64,000 bases of DNA, from positions 412,088-476,087 of the forward strand of contig JAAEZZ010000001.1 in assembly GCA_018222605.1 (NCBI GenBank), written 5' to 3'. This stretch comes from Alphaproteobacteria bacterium (lineage in GTDB: Bacteria; Pseudomonadota; Alphaproteobacteria; Caulobacterales; Hyphomonadaceae). Position numbers and translations under genes: made by a program. Below the pieces are notes generated by a model. That model did not search any database and was not told where the DNA came from. It worked only from the letters and a program-made list of their open reading frames with translations. Below, one piece after another: positions 53,519 to 63,539 of this stretch; position 1 is the first letter of the stretch, and the number at the start of each line of letters is the position of its first letter.

Positions 53519-55220
53519 ATTTGCAGCCACTTTGACCCTCTGCCTGCTAGCCGCTTGCGCAAAAAGTACCGTGCCGACAGAGACAGCCTTGTCCCAGAAG
53601 GCAAACACACTGGTGCAGACCGATGCTGGGCCGGTGATTGGCGGCGTATCTGAGAACTCCGCCAGAACCTGGCTGGGCATTCCCTACGCTAAGCCACCGG
53701 TTGGCGAGTTGAGATGGCGCCCCACAGAAGCGGCCGAGCCATGGCAAACGGCTGTGACGGCCCTGGAGCATGCCAATTGGTGCCCCCAGCTGACAAACGG
53801 GCTCGACGGCCTGTTCGGCATGCCGAAAGGCGAGCTGCACGGAAACGAGGATTGCCTTTATCTGGACGTCTATGCCCCATCTGGCTCTACCGCAGACAGC
53901 GACCTGCCTGTCATGTTCTGGATCCATGGCGGGTCGAACGTCTGGGGCCGTGCTGAGCAATATGACGGGTCCAAGCTCGCCGAGTCCGGCCAGGTCGTCG
54001 TGGTAGTTGTCCAGTACCGGCTGGGACCGCTCGGCTGGTTTGCACACCCTGCCCTTGAGGACGGAATCGCAAACTTTGCCCTGCTTGACTTAGTCCAAGC
54101 GCTACAATGGACGAAGAACAACATCCAGAAGTTTGGCGGAAACCCTGATGCCGTAACCCTGCTCGGGGAAAGCGCCGGGGCGAACAATGTGCTCGGCCTG
54201 CTGGCGATGCCGAAAGCAGATGGCCTGTATCGCGCAGCCATCGCGCAGAGCGGGCTCCCTGCAAGCGCCCCGCTGTCGCTGTCCCGGGACGGCCTGGACG
54301 ACAGAGTAACAGGCGCAATTCCAGCAGCCCGTTCGTTTACGGATAAAGAAAGCCCCAAGGCGGAGGACCTGCGTAGCGCGCCGCTTGTAAAAATCTTTGA
54401 GGCCTACAGCTCAGGCCTAACACCTGCGGTCATTCGCGATGGCAAGACTCTGCCCGACCTGCCACTGGACGACGCCGTGGCGCAGCATCAGTCTGGGCGC
54501 GACGTGCCCATAATTCTCGGGTCCAATCGGGATGAAGCCAAATACCTACTGGCTTTTGATCCCAACATGACCAAGAAGGCTCTGCTGCTGTTTCCGAAGG
54601 CAAAAGACAAAGCCTATTACAATGCGATGTCATACTACATGACCGGCGTCTGGCGGACTATTGGGGTCACGGACTTTGCCGAGAAGCTGGTCGAGCATGA
54701 TGCCGGCCCTGTGCGCACCTATCGGTTTGACTGGGACGAAGAAGCCAAGGTCGGCATGAGCGATCTGGGCCAATTGATCGGTGCAGCGCACAGTATCGAA
54801 ATTCCATTCGTCTTCGGACACTTTGAGAATTTTCTGGGCAAACTGGACAAGCGTCTCTTCACAAAAAGCAATGCGGACGGTCGGCAAGCCGTGTCACATG
54901 CAATGATGAGCTGCTGGACGCAGTTTGCACATGGTGACGCCCTCGGCTCCACGACCGGAGACTGCCCCGCTTGGCCCACCATCGAAGCCAACAGACCTCA
55001 AACCACGATGATCTTCGACACACCGAGTGATGGCGGAAGCCGCATGGAAACAGGGACATTGAGCGTTTCAAAATTAACCGCCGAAATGAAAGCCGACCCA
55101 GTCCTGCAGAAGAACAACCGGGCATGCGGGCTTTCAAAGCGTCTGGTTCAGGCCTTCGGCCTTGTCAGACTGGAAATGGAGAACGACCTCAAAGACGTCT
55201 GTCCTGCGGATGAACTATAG
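53508..55220 (+). CDS. type-B carboxylesterase lipoprotein
   Basis: A 570-residue alpha/beta hydrolase with lipobox LCLLAAC, anchored on the outer side of the inner or outer membrane. The signature nucleophile elbow is LLGESAGAN, the oxyanion region is MFWIHGGSN, and EDCLYLDVYAP is the second family pattern. A histidine in GAAHSIEIPFVFG is the probable catalytic base. It would remove ester groups (acetyl, aryl or methyl) from a substrate. The start is TTG 53508 with GAGGAG seven bases upstream, inside the GH3 gene. It ends tail to tail with the next receptor gene, overlapping by six bases. Confidence 0.9.
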   Translation: MASRFAATLTLCLLAACAKSTVPTETALSQKANTLVQTDAGPVIGGVSENSARTWLGIPYAKPPVGELRWRPTEAAEPWQTAVTALEHANWCPQLTNGLDGLFGMPKGELHGNEDCLYLDVYAPSGSTADSDLPVMFWIHGGSNVWGRAEQYDGSKLAESGQVVVVVVQYRLGPLGWFAHPALEDGIANFALLDLVQALQWTKNNIQKFGGNPDAVTLLGESAGANNVLGLLAMPKADGLYRAAIAQSGLPASAPLSLSRDGLDDRVTGAIPAARSFTDKESPKAEDLRSAPLVKIFEAYSSGLTPAVIRDGKTLPDLPLDDAVAQHQSGRDVPIILGSNRDEAKYLLAFDPNMTKKALLLFPKAKDKAYYNAMSYYMTGVWRTIGVTDFAEKLVEHDAGPVRTYRFDWDEEAKVGMSDLGQLIGAAHSIEIPFVFGHFENFLGKLDKRLFTKSNADGRQAVSHAMMSCWTQFAHGDALGSTTGDCPAWPTIEANRPQTTMIFDTPSDGGSRMETGTLSVSKLTAEMKADPVLQKNNRACGLSKRLVQAFGLVRLEMENDLKDVCPADEL

Positions 55221-57905
55221 CCGGGCATTCAGGCGAATATAATATAGTCCGCCATCGGTATCGTAGGGAGCGTTGCGCGAATAGATCAGCCCTTTGCTTG
55301 CTTCGAGTGTAGCTTCATCAGGATACTGGTTAAAGAGATTCTCGGCGCCAAGGCTGAGGGTCATCTGCGCGTTCACATCCCAGGATATGCCCGCATCCAC
55401 AAAGAGCTCAGAGCCGAACTCCTGAACATAAGCGCCATCCTGATTGGTATAATCAGCCCATGGACCAATCCATCTGAGCTTGACCTGCAGGGTGACGTCT
55501 CCGCGCCGGTAGTTTGCTGACGCGTTGGCAGAGTAACGCGGATAAAGCCTTTCAAAACGGGCAATGCGTGGTGGATTGTCAATGAAGTCAGCATTCAGCA
55601 CATCGCTTTGATTGTAATTGTACGAAAGGCCCAGATCCAGATCTCCCGCAACAAGAGAGCGACTATATTTCATAATCAGATCAAGACCGGTTGTCCTTGT
55701 GTCGAAACTGTTCTGATAGAAGGAAACTGTTGTAGTACTCTCCCCGCCAGGCACCCCCAAGGCGGCAAGACGGATACGCTCTTCTTCCGATAGAGTATAG
55801 CCATCGGTGATAAAAATCCGGTCACTGATTTCGGTATTGTATATATCGACACTGCTAGCCAGGTTTTCAAATGGGCGAAAGACCAGACCGGCGGACATAC
55901 TAATTGATGTTTCAGGCCTTAGCGGCGAAATCCGAGCATCTGCTCTCTCGTTTATAATTCTGGCGACCGGACCAGCGGGACTGAACCGGCCATTCGTAAA
56001 GACGTCCAGCGTGTCCGGGGCAACGCCCTGAGACGTCCTCTCAGAAAATATTTGTGCAGGCGTCGGCGCTTTGAACCCAGTGGACACTGTCCCGCGCATA
56101 ATGAGACTGGAGCTTAAATCCTGACGGAAAGATAGCTTGCCACTGAGACGACTGCCAAATGTATCAAAGTCCTCATAGCGCAGGGCGACGCCCAACCGGC
56201 TGCTTTCAGTTGGTGTGGCCTCCGCATCAGCATAGGCCGCCCAGCTTGCCTGGTCATGCGTTTTAGCCTGCGCATCTGTATAACCGGGAAAACCATTTGA
56301 ACCCGATGTGAGGCCATCAACTGCACCCGGCCCTATTTCATAGGAGGCGGCATCCCCCGCAATGATACCATAACGCTCCTCTCTGGCTTCGACTCCGAAA
56401 GCGAGATTGACCGGTTTGGGGAGTGCAAAAGGGACTGACACGTCAGTTTGGATATCAGCATTCAGATTATATTCCTGCTGACGTAGACCTCCGGCACTGA
56501 AATGCGTTGGACTGTCAGGCCCCATAGAGGCATTGACCGTATCATAAAGAAAGTAATCGATATGGTTCTCACCAAAGCTGGCGCTGAAATCATAGGAAAC
56601 ATTCTCCGCAGTCTGGCCCTTTACCCCAAATGTTGCAGAAACATCCTTTTCCTCCTGACCGAATTGAGGCTTGAAACCATTGGGATAAAGCTCGCTGAGC
56701 GCCCAGCCGTCAAAGGCAGTGCTGACCGTATACACACTGGGGGTCGTGGGACTGCGCCAGTTGAAATCTGTCACGCCCTGCCCCTGGCTCGCATTCATGA
56801 AACCATAGGCCTGTCCGAGGGGTGTTTCATAATCTCCGATCAATAATACACGGATATCCTCGCGCTCGGGCTGACCCCATTTCTGTACAGGGTCTGCAAT
56901 ATCAGCGCCGGGATGTTGCTCCAGATACTCCAGAGCATCAAGCCGCTGGCGGGCGCGCGAGGTGGGGCCCGCATCGCTATAGTCCAAGCCAATACGGAAA
57001 CCGCCCCGCGGCCCTCTTGCCCCTCCGCCATAGCCTAAACGTTTTTGTATGCCGTCGCCTTCATAATACTGACTGTATTGCGCAGAGAATTCGGTTTCAG
57101 AGTCTTCACGCGTAATCACATTGATCACACCGGCAATCGCGTCTGACCCGTATTGGGCCGATGCCCCGTCACGCAGAACCTCAACTCGCTGAATGGCATT
57201 GGTCGGTATTCTGGAAAGATCAGAGGACTGAGATCCCCCCGTATTCAGCATGGCAGAACGATGCTGGCGCTTTCCGTTGACCATGATCAAGGTGTGATCT
57301 GCCGACAGGTTTCTCAAACTATACGGACGAACAAATACCGCGCCATCGCTCAGCGGCCGACGTTGCACAAAAAAGCCCGGCAACAGCCCTGCCAGCACAT
57401 CGGCAAAATCGTCAGACACAGGCGCGGCAAGATCCGTTTGCGTCAGAACCTCAACGGGAGACATACTCTCCCATTCCGTGAGGTTGGAGCGCGATCCAGT
57501 CACAATGACCGTATCGTAAGAGCGGGGGGCATCTATGTTCGGGAGAACAGCCAGCCTAAGCTTTGGGACAAGGGATAATGACGTGCGCGGTTTCTTGGGA
57601 AGCTGTTTTGGTTCGGCCTCACGACGAATGATCCAGACGCCGTTTACATCCGAAAGACTTGTCAGCGAGGAATTTGCGAGGAGTGCCTGAAGCGCCTCCC
57701 TGACAGACATCTCCCCGCTCAAGGCGGGTGCAATGATGCCGGTCAGGTCAGTTCCCTCAGAAATAATGACCGTATCTGTCTGCTCTGACAGTCGATTGAT
57801 TGCATCTGCCAGTGGCATTTCCTGAATGCGCAGATCATGCGTCTGCGCCATGGCAGGAAACACCGTCATTGCACCGGCTATCAGCAGAAAGCAGACCGAT
57901 CGCAT
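55215..57905 (-). CDS. TonB-dependent receptor with N-terminal STN signalling domain
   Basis: An 896-residue transducer-type receptor. Signal peptide AMTVFPAMA is followed by an STN domain (about 22-95: LRIQEMPLADAINRLSEQTD...VREALQALLANSSL), then the plug (VLRDGASAQYGSDAIAGVINV) and a barrel ending GGLYYIRLNARL. STN domains pass ligand binding to a FecR anti-sigma factor, and fecR and an ECF sigma gene are encoded about 4 kb upstream. The barrel is clearly paralogous to the receptor at 59367, for example in IYSRNAPYDTDGG near both C-termini. GAGGG precedes ATG 57905. Confidence 0.93.
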   Translation of the reverse strand: MRSVCFLLIAGAMTVFPAMAQTHDLRIQEMPLADAINRLSEQTDTVIISEGTDLTGIIAPALSGEMSVREALQALLANSSLTSLSDVNGVWIIRREAEPKQLPKKPRTSLSLVPKLRLAVLPNIDAPRSYDTVIVTGSRSNLTEWESMSPVEVLTQTDLAAPVSDDFADVLAGLLPGFFVQRRPLSDGAVFVRPYSLRNLSADHTLIMVNGKRQHRSAMLNTGGSQSSDLSRIPTNAIQRVEVLRDGASAQYGSDAIAGVINVITREDSETEFSAQYSQYYEGDGIQKRLGYGGGARGPRGGFRIGLDYSDAGPTSRARQRLDALEYLEQHPGADIADPVQKWGQPEREDIRVLLIGDYETPLGQAYGFMNASQGQGVTDFNWRSPTTPSVYTVSTAFDGWALSELYPNGFKPQFGQEEKDVSATFGVKGQTAENVSYDFSASFGENHIDYFLYDTVNASMGPDSPTHFSAGGLRQQEYNLNADIQTDVSVPFALPKPVNLAFGVEAREERYGIIAGDAASYEIGPGAVDGLTSGSNGFPGYTDAQAKTHDQASWAAYADAEATPTESSRLGVALRYEDFDTFGSRLSGKLSFRQDLSSSLIMRGTVSTGFKAPTPAQIFSERTSQGVAPDTLDVFTNGRFSPAGPVARIINERADARISPLRPETSISMSAGLVFRPFENLASSVDIYNTEISDRIFITDGYTLSEEERIRLAALGVPGGESTTTVSFYQNSFDTRTTGLDLIMKYSRSLVAGDLDLGLSYNYNQSDVLNADFIDNPPRIARFERLYPRYSANASANYRRGDVTLQVKLRWIGPWADYTNQDGAYVQEFGSELFVDAGISWDVNAQMTLSLGAENLFNQYPDEATLEASKGLIYSRNAPYDTDGGLYYIRLNARL

Positions 57906-58050
57906 TGGTCCCTCAGGGAGCCCCCAGCATTCGAGTTGGAGTTGGCCCTAAGAACCTGAGAGAGATGACAGGCGAATGACAAAGAATGCCCCGCGCCATG
58001 ATTTCGCAGCCGAAAAACAGGAAATGAAGCGTTTCCCTTTGCCCCGCCGC

Positions 58051-59352
58051 TTAAATATCCGCCAAAAGAGAATGCAAAGCGCCGACAAGCTGAATGCTTT
58101 GGTCTGGCGTATTGTAAAGTGATGGAGTGACTCTCACACAGGCGCCGTTTGCCACGCCGGACCGATGAATGGTGAAGATGCCATGCTTCTCCAACAGGAT
58201 TTTGGCAATGGCCTTATTGTCCTCAACACTGGTTTTTCCTTTGACGCGGAAAGACGTAATGCCGGCATGCAAGCGATCATCATCTGGCGTGAGGATTTCA
58301 AGCCGGTCATCGCCACGCATCTCTTCCGCCCAAAGATTCCGCAAATAGACAAGACGCGCTGCCTTGTTGTCGGGCCCGACAAGTTCATGAAAATCCAACG
58401 CGTCATTGACGGTCAGGAAGGTTGCAAAATTGGTCGTGCCTGTATGAACGCGGTTGAAAATAGTACCGAGACCTTCAGGCTGTTCGGACATGTTGGGGGA
58501 GATGTCGGCCAGGCGTTCCTGGCGAATATACATGAGGCCTGCACCTATCGGCGCACCGATCCATTTATGCAAATTGAAGCCGACGAAGTCTGCGCCGATG
58601 TCCTCAATACGGAAATTGGTCTGCCCCCACGAATGAGCGGCATCCACAATGCAATCGACATCAAAGCCACGCGCCATTTCGACAATTTCCCGTACAGGGA
58701 TCTTCAGGCCCGTGCGGTGACTGATATGCGTCAGCAGCAGAAGGCGCACCTGCGGATTTGAGACCAGCGCCTGTCGATAGGTTTCCAGTAGGCTGTCATA
58801 GGTGACAGGTTCTGGAATCGTTATGCGCACGACAGAGGCGCCTGTCTGCTCGGCTTTCATGTCCATGGCGGTTTGGATGGAGTCGTAGTCCAGATCTGAA
58901 TACATCACTGCGTCGCCTGACTTCAGGCGGTTGTATCCGCTCACCAGCCCCTGCAGGGCTTCCGTTGCCCCGCGGGTAAAAACGATCTCATCTGCACCCG
59001 CGCCCAGGAAATCAGCAAGGCGCTGATGAATAGGCTGTATGTCAGAAAAATACTCTCTTCGAGCGTACCAGGAGTTACTCCGGTTTATCTTTTCGGTGTT
59101 CCGGAAAAAGGCATTCATCACAGGCTTTGCCATCAAGCCCCAATAGCCGTTCTCGAAGTTCACAACATCAGGAGTAACATCATAATACCGTGCGATTGTG
59201 CGCCAGAAGGTTTCGTCCATGGCAATCTTGCCCGCCATTTGCTTGTTCGCTGAAGCAGCAGGTACAGGCGCTGCGGCGCAAGCCGTTTCTGTTGTAAAGG
59301 ACGCCGCTGCGAAAGCGGCGCCCTTCATGACTCGTCGTCTGGTAACGTTCAT
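58051..59352 (-). CDS. Tat-exported class V aminotransferase-like PLP enzyme
   Basis: A 433-residue PLP protein. The N-terminus is a twin-arginine signal (VTRRRVMKGAAFAAASF ending at ACAAAP). The class V fold shows FENGYWGLM, VFTRGATEALQGLV, DCIVDAAHSWGQT and the PLP lysine in FNLHKWIGAPIGAG. Relatives are isopenicillin-N epimerase-like enzymes and the periplasmic PvdN of Pseudomonas, which modifies the pyoverdine side chain after Tat export with its cofactor. Lying between two paralogous TonB receptors, it may modify their ligand. ATG 59352 is preferred over TTG 59358. The 145 bases before the STN receptor start show no clear feature. Confidence 0.88.
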   Translation of the reverse strand: MNVTRRRVMKGAAFAAASFTTETACAAAPVPAASANKQMAGKIAMDETFWRTIARYYDVTPDVVNFENGYWGLMAKPVMNAFFRNTEKINRSNSWYARREYFSDIQPIHQRLADFLGAGADEIVFTRGATEALQGLVSGYNRLKSGDAVMYSDLDYDSIQTAMDMKAEQTGASVVRITIPEPVTYDSLLETYRQALVSNPQVRLLLLTHISHRTGLKIPVREIVEMARGFDVDCIVDAAHSWGQTNFRIEDIGADFVGFNLHKWIGAPIGAGLMYIRQERLADISPNMSEQPEGLGTIFNRVHTGTTNFATFLTVNDALDFHELVGPDNKAARLVYLRNLWAEEMRGDDRLEILTPDDDRLHAGITSFRVKGKTSVEDNKAIAKILLEKHGIFTIHRSGVANGACVRVTPSLYNTPDQSIQLVGALHSLLADI

Positions 59353-59366
59353 ATCCAATCCCGGGA

Positions 59367-61790
59367 TCAGAAGCTGACATCCATGCGGACATAGTATTGT
59401 CCGCCATCGGTATCATAAGGCGCGTTCCGAGAATAAATCAGCCCGCGACTTGCCTGATAGGTTGCCTCATCAGGATATTGATCGAACACGTTCTCAGCGC
59501 CGACACGAACGGAGAGATTGTCGTTCACCTGATATGTCGCCCCGAGATCGAACAGGACCATCGCACCGAAATCCTGGAAAATGTCGCCATCGGAATTGCC
59601 TGAATAGTCGCGCCAGTCGCCATAATAGCGCATACGGCCGAACATGTCCCATTTTCCAATCGCATACGTCGCCTGAAGGTTTGCCGTGTTCTGCGGAATA
59701 CCCTTCTCGAACCGGTCAGCAGCAGTCGTATTGTTTGCAAAATCACCGCCGGTGACTTCTGTTTTATTATAATTGTAAGCGGCTGTGACATTCACCTGGC
59801 CAGCGCCCAGGACAAATCCATAGGCCATCACCAGGTCGAGCCCTTTGCTGCGCGTGTCGAAATCGTTCTGGAAGAAGTTCACAGACGTGATGCTCTCTGC
59901 CCCCGGAACATTCAGCGCAGCCAGTTCGGCACGTTCCGCATCTGTCAGACTATAAGTCGACGACGTGCTGAGGCGGTTAGTGACATCAATCTGATAAAGG
60001 TCCAGCGTCGCTGTCAGGCCAAAATTACTGTTCCAGGCAAGTCCTGCGGTGATGTTCTCGGACTCTTCCGGTTCCAGCGGACGAATGGTGACATCAGCTC
60101 TCTGATTGATCACATCCGCAATTGGGCCCTGCGGGCTATAACGACCGCGCGTGAAGATGTTGAGCGTTGTCGTATCCAGACCCTGAGAGGTCCGCTCCGA
60201 GAAGAGCTGACCCGGTGTCGGAGCGCGGAAGCCTGTGGATGCAGTGGCACGCACGGCAAAGCTTGGCGTAAGTTCGAAGCGGGTCGAAATCTTGCCATTC
60301 GTGTCGCTGCCGAATTCCGAGAAATCTTCGTAGCGAACGGCCGCACCTATGGTCCAGCGTTCCGTTACCGGAGCCTCTACATCCACATATGCCGCATAGC
60401 TGGTCTGGTCAGACGAACCGGACTGATCGGGTGAAAAGCCTGGGAACCCATTGGAGCCGGATGGGAAGCCCTCTTCGGCCAAGGGCCCAACAGCGTAGGA
60501 CGCATATTCCCCATGACCGATCTCATATTCTTCATTGCGGCGTTCCGCACCGAACGCAAATGTCAGGTCGTCAGCGAGGAAGTCGAGATTGGCCAGATAG
60601 GCGAAGTCCGCGTTCAGGTTAAACTCTTTTTGCGTCAGCGTGCCGATGTCAAATGAGGTCGGGCTTGCCGAACCGAGCGACGCATTGATCGAGTTGGACA
60701 TGAAATAATCGATCTGGTTACGGCCATAGCTGGCGCTCAGATCATAGGAGAAGGCTCCCTCGCCTGCACTGCGGATGCCGCCAGTGAGTGAGAAGTCATT
60801 ATCATCCTGTCCGAAGCGCGGCGTGAAGCCTGCCGGATAGATCGCAGACAAATCATAGGACGGATCAATTGCGCTTTCGCCATAAGCGCTGGTGGAAAGC
60901 GGATTACGCCAGTTGAAATCCGTGACGCCATTTCCGAAACCATATGTGCTAAAGACATAAGCCTGCGTGTTAGCGAAATCATACTGGCCATTCAGGGCAA
61001 AACGATATGCCTGACGCTCAGGCTGTCCCCAGTGCTGAACCGGATTGGCGACGTTCAGTTCCGGATAGGCTTCCTGCAGGGCGATTGCATCGGCGCGTTG
61101 GCGGCTGCGTGAGGTCGGTTGAGCATCAGTGTACTCACCAGACAGGTTCAGGAACCCATTGTCGAATACAAAGCCCTGCTGAAGACCGATGCGGTATTGC
61201 TCCCCATCACCTTCATAATATTGTCCGGCCTGAGCAAAGGCCTTGGTGCCACCCGCGTCATCCAGGATAATGTTGATAACGCCGGCAATCGCGTCGGAGC
61301 CATACTGGGCCGAAGCGCCATCCCGCAGCACTTCGATCTGCTTGATGGCATAAGACGGAATTTGGGCAAGATCAGGCGCCTGCGCGCCATTAGAGCCGAG
61401 CAACGCAGAGCGATGCATGCGCTTGCCATTGATCAACACCAGCGTGTGGTCTGCTGACAGAGAGCGAAGGCTAGCCGGGCGCACAAAAACCTGCCCGTCC
61501 GCCATTGGAAGGCGCTTTACATTAAACGATGGCACCAATTGAGAAAGCGTGTCCATCACCTCGTCAGATGCAGTCAGGTCGATGGCCTTGTCCGAGATCA
61601 CGTCAACGGGCGCGAGGCTGTCAAATGCCGTACGCGGAGCGCCGCGTGTGCCGGTGACAATGACCGTTTCCTGAACACTTTTGTCTTCTTGCTGAGGCGC
61701 TGTCTGGGCAAGTGCCGAATTGCAAAGGCACAGAGCGGCCCCAGAGGCCGTCAGGGCAAGCGCTTTGCGCAGGCTGGTCGAAGAATTCAT
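59367..61790 (-). CDS. TonB-dependent receptor, paralogue of the STN receptor
   Basis: An 807-residue receptor without an STN domain. Signal peptide ALCLCNSALA is followed by a TonB box-like ETVIVTGTRG, plug segments VLINGKRMHRSALLG and IEVLRDGASAQYGSDAIAGVI, and a barrel ending GGQYYVRMDVSF. Much of the sequence can be aligned by eye to the product of 55215-57905, including PTSRSRQRADA against PTSRARQRLDA. It is 14 bases upstream of the PLP enzyme gene on the same strand, and GAGGGGAAAATC precedes its ATG. Its 141-base upstream region contains a small hairpin CACGC-AGGA-GCGTG but no obvious promoter. Confidence 0.93.
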   Translation of the reverse strand: MNSSTSLRKALALTASGAALCLCNSALAQTAPQQEDKSVQETVIVTGTRGAPRTAFDSLAPVDVISDKAIDLTASDEVMDTLSQLVPSFNVKRLPMADGQVFVRPASLRSLSADHTLVLINGKRMHRSALLGSNGAQAPDLAQIPSYAIKQIEVLRDGASAQYGSDAIAGVINIILDDAGGTKAFAQAGQYYEGDGEQYRIGLQQGFVFDNGFLNLSGEYTDAQPTSRSRQRADAIALQEAYPELNVANPVQHWGQPERQAYRFALNGQYDFANTQAYVFSTYGFGNGVTDFNWRNPLSTSAYGESAIDPSYDLSAIYPAGFTPRFGQDDNDFSLTGGIRSAGEGAFSYDLSASYGRNQIDYFMSNSINASLGSASPTSFDIGTLTQKEFNLNADFAYLANLDFLADDLTFAFGAERRNEEYEIGHGEYASYAVGPLAEEGFPSGSNGFPGFSPDQSGSSDQTSYAAYVDVEAPVTERWTIGAAVRYEDFSEFGSDTNGKISTRFELTPSFAVRATASTGFRAPTPGQLFSERTSQGLDTTTLNIFTRGRYSPQGPIADVINQRADVTIRPLEPEESENITAGLAWNSNFGLTATLDLYQIDVTNRLSTSSTYSLTDAERAELAALNVPGAESITSVNFFQNDFDTRSKGLDLVMAYGFVLGAGQVNVTAAYNYNKTEVTGGDFANNTTAADRFEKGIPQNTANLQATYAIGKWDMFGRMRYYGDWRDYSGNSDGDIFQDFGAMVLFDLGATYQVNDNLSVRVGAENVFDQYPDEATYQASRGLIYSRNAPYDTDGGQYYVRMDVSF

Positions 61791-61931
61791 GATTTTCCCC
61801 TCATGATAAACCTTGCGGGGTGAAGCATCACACCCGCGCCACGCTCCTGCGTGACTAGAGGGAAGACAGATCAGACATGCCGCTCTTTCAGAGATCTTGC
61901 GATCTTCATAAAAGGTTCACCGCACTCTACC

Positions 61932-62927
61932 TCAGAAGTCTTTCATGATCAGAATTTCTGTATCATTTTCCTGTACCTGGATCGGATAGGCGGCATCCAG
62001 ACCGGCAAGGACCTGACGAATCTGCTGTGTCGAAAAAGACAAAGTGAGGCGCATGTCTCCCGGCGCTCCAGAAGCAAGGCGCACAGGACGCTCACTATAC
62101 TGGTTTATGTCCGCCACGATATCGCGCAATGGCGCATTGACAAAAGACAGCCGTCCTGAACGCCAGGACAGTTCTTTCTGAAGGTCAAAGGTCTCTACAG
62201 GACCAAGCCCCCTGGCCGGGGTTGAGACAATCCTGTCGCCAGCCAGAAGATCGCGTGCATCGACAGCGCCATCTGCGCTTACGCTCACATGACCGCGGTC
62301 TACGGCAACAGACACTTTGTTGGCGCGCTTCTTGATGTCAAACCGCGTACCCAGAACGCGAACCTGAACACCATCCGTTTCCACCGTTAGCGGGCGGTTT
62401 TCATCCCGCGCAATATCGAAATACGCATTGCCCGCCACCAGCTCCAGCTGTCGTGATTCTTCTGTGAAGTCTCCCCTGATACGGCTGGCACCGCCCAGTG
62501 TGATTTCACTTCCGTCTGATAGCGCAAATGTTCTTATTTCACCGCGCTGCGTGGCAATCAGGATGCTCTCGGCGGGTGCCGACTGGCGAGCCAGGAGACC
62601 CACACCGGCCGCACACATCAGCGCGGCAGCAAGGCCTCCTCCAAGCAGCAAGCGCCGCGTCGGCACGACAGGCCGCTTAAGAGCAGCAACATTGTTCTGG
62701 TCCAAGAGCAGGTCTTCAACGCCGTCGACTTCCACCATTCCTTCCCAGAGCCTGCGAACACGATCAAAGGCTTCCCTGTTCGCAGATGACGCCGCAATCC
62801 AGTCGGCAAAGGCCTGCTCTTTTTCGCTTGAGGCTTCACCGGAGGCAAAAAACAATACCCAGGCTCTCGCCTCGGCATTCCGCGCGCTTACCAAAGAAGC
62901 GTGTTGAGAGGATTCAGACTTTCTCAT
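61932..62927 (-). CDS. FecR-family anti-sigma factor
   Basis: A 331-residue inner-membrane regulator. The cytoplasmic N-terminal domain contains ARAWVLFFASGEASSEKEQAF and the hallmark FADWIAASSANREAFDRVRRLW. One TM helix lies near 92-113 (LLLGGGLAAALMCAAGVGLLA). The periplasmic FecR domain has GEIRTFALSDGSEITLGGAS and the C-terminal STN-like half SFVNAPLRDIVADINQYSERP. It holds the adjacent ECF sigma factor inactive until the STN receptor is occupied. It starts nine bases after the sigma gene. Confidence 0.94.
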   Translation of the reverse strand: MRKSESSQHASLVSARNAEARAWVLFFASGEASSEKEQAFADWIAASSANREAFDRVRRLWEGMVEVDGVEDLLLDQNNVAALKRPVVPTRRLLLGGGLAAALMCAAGVGLLARQSAPAESILIATQRGEIRTFALSDGSEITLGGASRIRGDFTEESRQLELVAGNAYFDIARDENRPLTVETDGVQVRVLGTRFDIKKRANKVSVAVDRGHVSVSADGAVDARDLLAGDRIVSTPARGLGPVETFDLQKELSWRSGRLSFVNAPLRDIVADINQYSERPVRLASGAPGDMRLTLSFSTQQIRQVLAGLDAAYPIQVQENDTEILIMKDF

Positions 62928-62936
62928 AGGGCGACT

Positions 62937-63539
62937 TCATTCACCCACTTCATCTTGGAGTAAGGCCATGATCTTGCCGAGCTGCCGCGAAATGTCCGCC
63001 TCGCTCCATCCCGTATCTTTTTTGATCTCTGCATATGTCTCCCCCTTGAACCGGCTTCTCAGCAGGATTTCCTTCTGCTTCGGTGACAGCTTCCGAATGG
63101 CGCTCGCGACCCGTTCGAGATCCTGCTTTCCCATTAAGACAGTTTCAGGAGAGATTTCTTCCACATCAGGATGCAATTTTCCATCCAGCTGACTTTTGAC
63201 GAAGTTCCGACCGCGCCGCAGCTTGTCATTCGAGTTGAGGCCGAGATTGATTGCGGTACGGAACAAGAAGGCGCGAGGTGACCGGATGTGGGTAAGGTTT
63301 TCAAGGCCGGCTAGCTTTGAAAAGGCTGCCTGCGCGACATCTTCCGGGTCAGGCGGTCCTGAGCCAAACACTTTTCTGAGCCTGCCGACCAGTTCCCCGT
63401 AGTGATCCCGGAACAAATGGTTCAGGAATCTCGTACGTTCCAATGCACCAGCGCCCTCTGCCTGTACGGAGACACCCGGCACATCAGCGAACTTGTTCGC
63501 CTCCGCCGCATCCTCGGCACGGGAGAGTTTAACTTGCAT
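62937..63539 (-). CDS. ECF sigma factor, FecI-like
   Basis: A sigma factor of about 200 residues. Region 2 contains LFRDHYGELVGRLRKVFG, PDPEDVAQAAFSKLA and RSPRAFLFRTAINLGLN; region 4 contains RKLSPKQKEILLRSRFKGETYAEI and the recognition helix SEADISRQLGKIMALL. It should direct RNA polymerase to the neighbouring receptor genes when released by FecR. ATG 63539 has AAGG upstream; ATG 63572 would add 11 residues. The 95 bases before 63682 show no recognised promoter. Confidence 0.92.
   Translation of the reverse strand: MQVKLSRAEDAAEANKFADVPGVSVQAEGAGALERTRFLNHLFRDHYGELVGRLRKVFGSGPPDPEDVAQAAFSKLAGLENLTHIRSPRAFLFRTAINLGLNSNDKLRRGRNFVKSQLDGKLHPDVEEISPETVLMGKQDLERVASAIRKLSPKQKEILLRSRFKGETYAEIKKDTGWSEADISRQLGKIMALLQDEVGE

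Noticed and set aside
58051..59352. Cysteine desulfurase (IscS/SufS)
   Set aside because: The Tat signal and the absence of Fe-S assembly genes fit periplasmic class V PLP enzymes instead.
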